Assembly: GCA_963930655.1 (NCBI GenBank)
Contig: OZ005605.1
Span: 24,807,501 to 24,871,500 of the forward strand
From: Myrica gale
Taxonomy: Eukaryota > Streptophyta > Magnoliopsida > Fagales > Myricaceae
Length of the DNA stretch: 64,000 bases
Reading direction: 5' to 3'
A model generated the notes under the pieces. That model did no database searches. It had not been told where the DNA came from and saw nothing but the letters and a program-made list of their open reading frames with translations. Positions 60,706 to 64,000 of the stretch are shown one piece after another. A program made the position numbers and the translations under genes. Numbering within the stretch: the first letter of the stretch is position 1; each line of letters opens with the position of its first letter.

Positions 60706-61097
60706 GGACTCCACGATGGGGGAAGCTGAGGCATTGTGGTTTGGGGTTTCTATGGCAGCTGTGGAAAAGCCGATATCAGACTGCCCGTGGCGTATTGAAC
60801 CAATTGTTGTTCAGGTTAAATCTTGTTTTGCTATAGGCATCCTTCTTTTAAATGTTCTTTCTATCCTAGGTGGGCTAATTTTGCTACACAGTTTTGCCGG
60901 CCAATGGGCTGCTACCTCTTCTAGGAAGGGAAGCTTCCCCGAATTTTCTGGGCATTCTGCTAGGTTGCCGTGGGTTTACGAGGGCTCTGACCCTCTTAAT
61001 TGTCTATGTATTGTCTAATTGTACTTTTCTTTTGGTGTTTTAATAATAAGCGTTGCCATTGCCCGTTTGGGTATGGTAACTTGGGAGAAAAAAAATC
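60614..61097 (+). mobile_element. LINE 3' fragment with RNase H-like domain, fused to the glucanase end
   Basis: The frame from 60617 reads [19 protein letters not shown] then [29 protein letters not shown]. This is the start of a plant LINE RNase H-like (RVT_3) domain with the conserved GEAEAL glutamate; the first aspartate block is missing. The frame continues to a stop at 61016-61018 through a poorly conserved stretch. A LINE-like tail (TTTTAATAATAAGCGTTGCC) and a run of eight A end near 61097. It is truncated at its 5' end exactly where the glucanase coding region should finish. Confidence 0.7.
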
Positions 61098-62636
61098 ATA
61101 TATCCTATGGCAAACATCTATGCTTTTGGATGTAATCGCAGAAGCCACAATATCATGATGAGATCAGCTCGACCACTTTGCTTTCACTTAAGCTTGCAAG
61201 TAATTAAGAAACAGCCAGCGCGAGTTGCAAGTAACCAGTCAAGAACTACCTAGGACATAATGTACATGCACAATTAAAATTTCCGCCACTTGGATGGCGA
61301 TTTTCCACACACAGGAGTACGAATGATTAGTGTAACATGACTAATTAATTAGATGTGCTTAAATTATGGACATTTTGAATTATAGAATTAACTTTGATTC
61401 TCAAGAAATTAAGAGGAAAAATAATTCGGATCAATTGATCCTCTCCAGTTTCTCATTAAGCATTTTTTTTCTCAAGCCTTTTTGAGACAGCATGTTCATG
61501 AATTGTTTATTAAGTCTTTGTACGGCCACGTGATGGCAGATTTATGATGCCCTTATTCGTCAAACCCAAAGGGGAAGAGGAAGGGGATTCTTTTTGGTCC
61601 GTACGCACCTTGTATTAATGATCTAGTATTTGTTGAAAGATCTCTTTCATGGACGATGGAAAATATATTTTTATACTTTATTATGGTCAAATAAACCTAA
61701 TCCCTTAACAACTATGATACATAATGATTGACGAAATGTTTCTTTTTTATTTCTTTCCTTTTGGGCTATGTCTTATAATGAACTAATATCTTCGAAGGAA
61801 TCATAGAAGATCTTGATACCCTTAAACATATAAAAATCAGATTTATTCTTAAAATAGAGCCCTCGGAGGGACTCGAGGGAGAGTGTATATATGGAGAGGA
61901 GTATGCCTATCCAACAATTGTAAAGAGCTTCATTATCATGGATTATGTGAAAGGATTACAATGGCTAATGCCCCTGTACAAAACTTCGTGATGGGCAAAA
62001 GGAACATATGGTGCTTTTGAGTCAATAGTCTCTGGTAACAATCCATACAATAATCTTACCAATTTTTCTGGTCATATTATAAGTATAGAGCACTCTTTGA
62101 CAAAAGATGCATGTGGATTGGTTCGCGCTGTTCATCGCGATTCCTTCGACTGTCTACCGCACCTCACACGGCAATTTGACCTTGTTGTACTCTCTGGCTA
62201 TGTTCCAAAACTGGCAGAATATCAATGTGACAATAGCCCCGTGCGTTACTCTCTCTCTCTCACACACACACATCTGGTTGTACATATGCAGTTTGCTTCT
62301 TAGTCAATGGTGGAAAGAACAACCTCTCAATACTTTTCCATAATGTCCTTTTCTATTATTCTATACCACGCGGATCGTTGTCCTTTTTCTAGAGAATAGC
62401 TAGACGGTGACAAAATATTGGTTGGACAGAGTCATATAGATAATATTTGATTCTGCTTTTCTGGAAAGGATGGCTCCTTCACCTGGTGAGACGGGGATAA
62501 GAAGAAAACCTACAAATATTAAAAAGTGGGACGAACGTTTGCTAGCAAAAGTGACAGAGATGCAGTGTTTCACGGGCTCAGAGAACAGATTTCTTTAGTT
62601 TCTTGTTGCAATTTGAATTAGCTTTAGGTGTGCACA
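61098..62636. other. Intergenic, no gene recognised
   Basis: AT-rich DNA with a short (CA)n near 62263. No family pattern in the short frames. Confidence 0.5.
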
Positions 62637-64000
62637 CAGTGGCGGATCCATGATCAATTTTCATGGGGGTCGAACTTTACATGCAAAATAAGAAGATTTT
62701 TTTTCTTAATAATGCAAACAATTTTCTTAAAGTTACAATATCGAAAATTAAATACTAAAAGCATTAAAAATAATAGAATACATGTACCGTACTATGTAGT
62801 ACGAATGAGAGATGACAATTGCATCCTACGTTTTTGCATCTTCTGAAAATGTTGCAAAATAACTTCGTTCTCAATATTTTTAAAAACTTCTTGCTCGATG
62901 TATACTACCATGCAATCATTCATCCAGTCATCCCCCATCCTGTTACGCAAATCACTCTTGATGATATTCATTGCAGAAAATACTCTTTCAACGGTCGCAG
63001 TTGCAACTGGTAAGACCAATGTCAACTCAATGAGTCGATAAACTAATGGAAATAGAGTATTCTTTTTGGTCTCAACCATCTTCATAGCAAGACCTCCAAT
63101 ATCTTAAAGTCTAGAAAAAGCAGCATTTCTTCTGACATCTCTAATATAGGTATTAAGCTGATTTTTAAGTATCAAATGATCATCTGTTGTGAAATCTTCT
63201 GGATAAAGCTCAGCAAGACGACGTAACTTAGCATGATCAAACGCTGAGAATGAATTTTTTGGATCAAGGCATGCTATACAAAGAAGTAACTTTGTATTTG
63301 CTACTGTGAACCGACTATTCATCTGTTGAATGATCAAATCAATAACTTGACAATATACTTCCACACGAAAATGATGGAAATAAGTAATACTTTGCCCTCC
63401 ACGCCTCGAACGACTACGAGTTAGTATAATGTCTTCCATATTCGACACACTAACAGATTTATCCACACAAAAAGTTTTGACTTCTTCCAAGAATCCATCT
63501 CATTCTATATCTCTCATTTCTTGCAACTGTTCCTTCACAACTCCAACCAAACCCATAACATTAACAATATCTTGATCTTTTCGCTGTAAGGCTTGTGACA
63601 ATTCATTTGTAATTCCCAATATATTCCTCAACAGATGCATAGTGAATACAAACTTAAAATTTTCCATCTTATCCATCAAACTCATAGTCGTGCATCTTTG
63701 TTCTGGGAGAGTACCATCATCTTTTATGTGTTCAAGCACTTCCAATACTGATGACCACATAGTGAAGAGACGGATTATTGTACGGTGGTATGAACCCCAA
63801 CGAGTGTCACCTACAATATTATAAGAATTATAAAACTATAAACAAATAAAAAAATTATATTAATCATAGATAATGAAATATAATAATCACCTGGTCGTGT
63901 GATACTGATTTCTTGATTTTTGCCCCTTCCACTAGAAATCTATCCTTTGTCCAACCGTTCCACAATATTCTCATGAAAACTTTGTCGAAGAGCATCTTTC
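62637..64000 (-). mobile_element. hAT-type DNA transposon, transposase gene running off the window
   Basis: Minus-strand frames encode the C-terminal half of a TTF/ZMYM1-like hAT transposase (DUF4371 type). The hAT dimerisation domain is at 62830-63085 (LPVATATVERVFSAMNIIKS ... LRNRM). Upstream lie VANTKLLLCIACLDPKNSFS (about 63220-63330) and MWSSVLEVLEHIKDDGT (from 63760). The frame is interrupted by a TGA at about 63496 and by a break near 63085-63104, so this copy is probably dead. The left terminus CAGTGGCGGATCC (62637) has the CAGTGGCGGA start typical of this hAT group. The other end and the 8-bp target duplication lie beyond the window. Confidence 0.85.

Overview
The window is nuclear DNA from a plant, most likely a eudicot and perhaps a woody one. 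The genes are split by GT-AG introns. The proteins are plant families: an abscission/dehiscence-type polygalacturonase, a SIP2/RFS2-type alpha-galactosidase, a calcium-dependent protein kinase, a chloroplast TypA/BipA GTPase with a transit peptide, a GH17 beta-1,3-glucanase, a remorin exon and a PPR relic. The spaces between genes are AT-rich and full of MITEs, copia elements, LINE fragments and a hAT element. I cannot name the species from sequence alone.

Layout. 0.8-3.8 kb (minus): an intact nine-exon GH28 polygalacturonase, 449 aa. 6.6-7.8 kb (plus): a decayed PPR gene. 8.3-13.2 kb (minus): an intact 13-coding-exon raffinose-synthase-family gene, 777 aa, probably with a 5'-UTR exon near 15.1-15.3 kb, a TATA box and a G-box. 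Its inferred leader intron holds a small Mutator-like foldback MITE. 15.4-22.8 kb: no recognisable gene, several MITEs and small tandem duplications. 22.9-32.0 kb (minus): an intact CPK8/14/32-type kinase, 533 aa in 8 exons, with a 5.2 kb, apparently whole and very young Ty1-copia element in intron 1. 32-39.8 kb: intergenic, with MITEs and a probable solo LTR. 39.8-47.8 kb (minus): an intact 14-exon TypA/SVR3-like GTPase, 678 aa, with a 5'-truncated LINE inserted just upstream of one 3' splice site. 48-51 kb: a cluster of four MITEs, one a clear 9-bp-TSD Mutator-type foldback. 51.3 kb: an orphan last exon of a remorin. 52.4-52.9 kb: a cluster of GTTCGGACGG-like motifs. 53.1-56.8 kb (minus): an old broken copia element. 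59.1-60.7 kb (plus): a GH17 glucanase-like gene. 60.6-61.1 kb: a LINE RNase H fragment. 62.6 kb to the window end (minus): a hAT transposase gene with one element terminus visible.

The genes share no pathway; this is an ordinary mixed plant neighbourhood. The most unusual locus is the GH17 gene. It keeps TATA box, signal peptide, splice sites and the catalytic nucleophile, but the acid/base glutamate of the conserved VGNE motif is isoleucine. Its last 29 residues appear to be read, out of frame, from an inserted LINE RNase H fragment. It is either a decaying gene or a catalytically dead, transposon-tailed glucan-binding protein.

Exon boundaries were read by eye from splice consensus, reading phase and family similarity recalled from memory. 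The four intact multi-exon models close in frame, which is strong internal support, but no alignment or transcript data were available.
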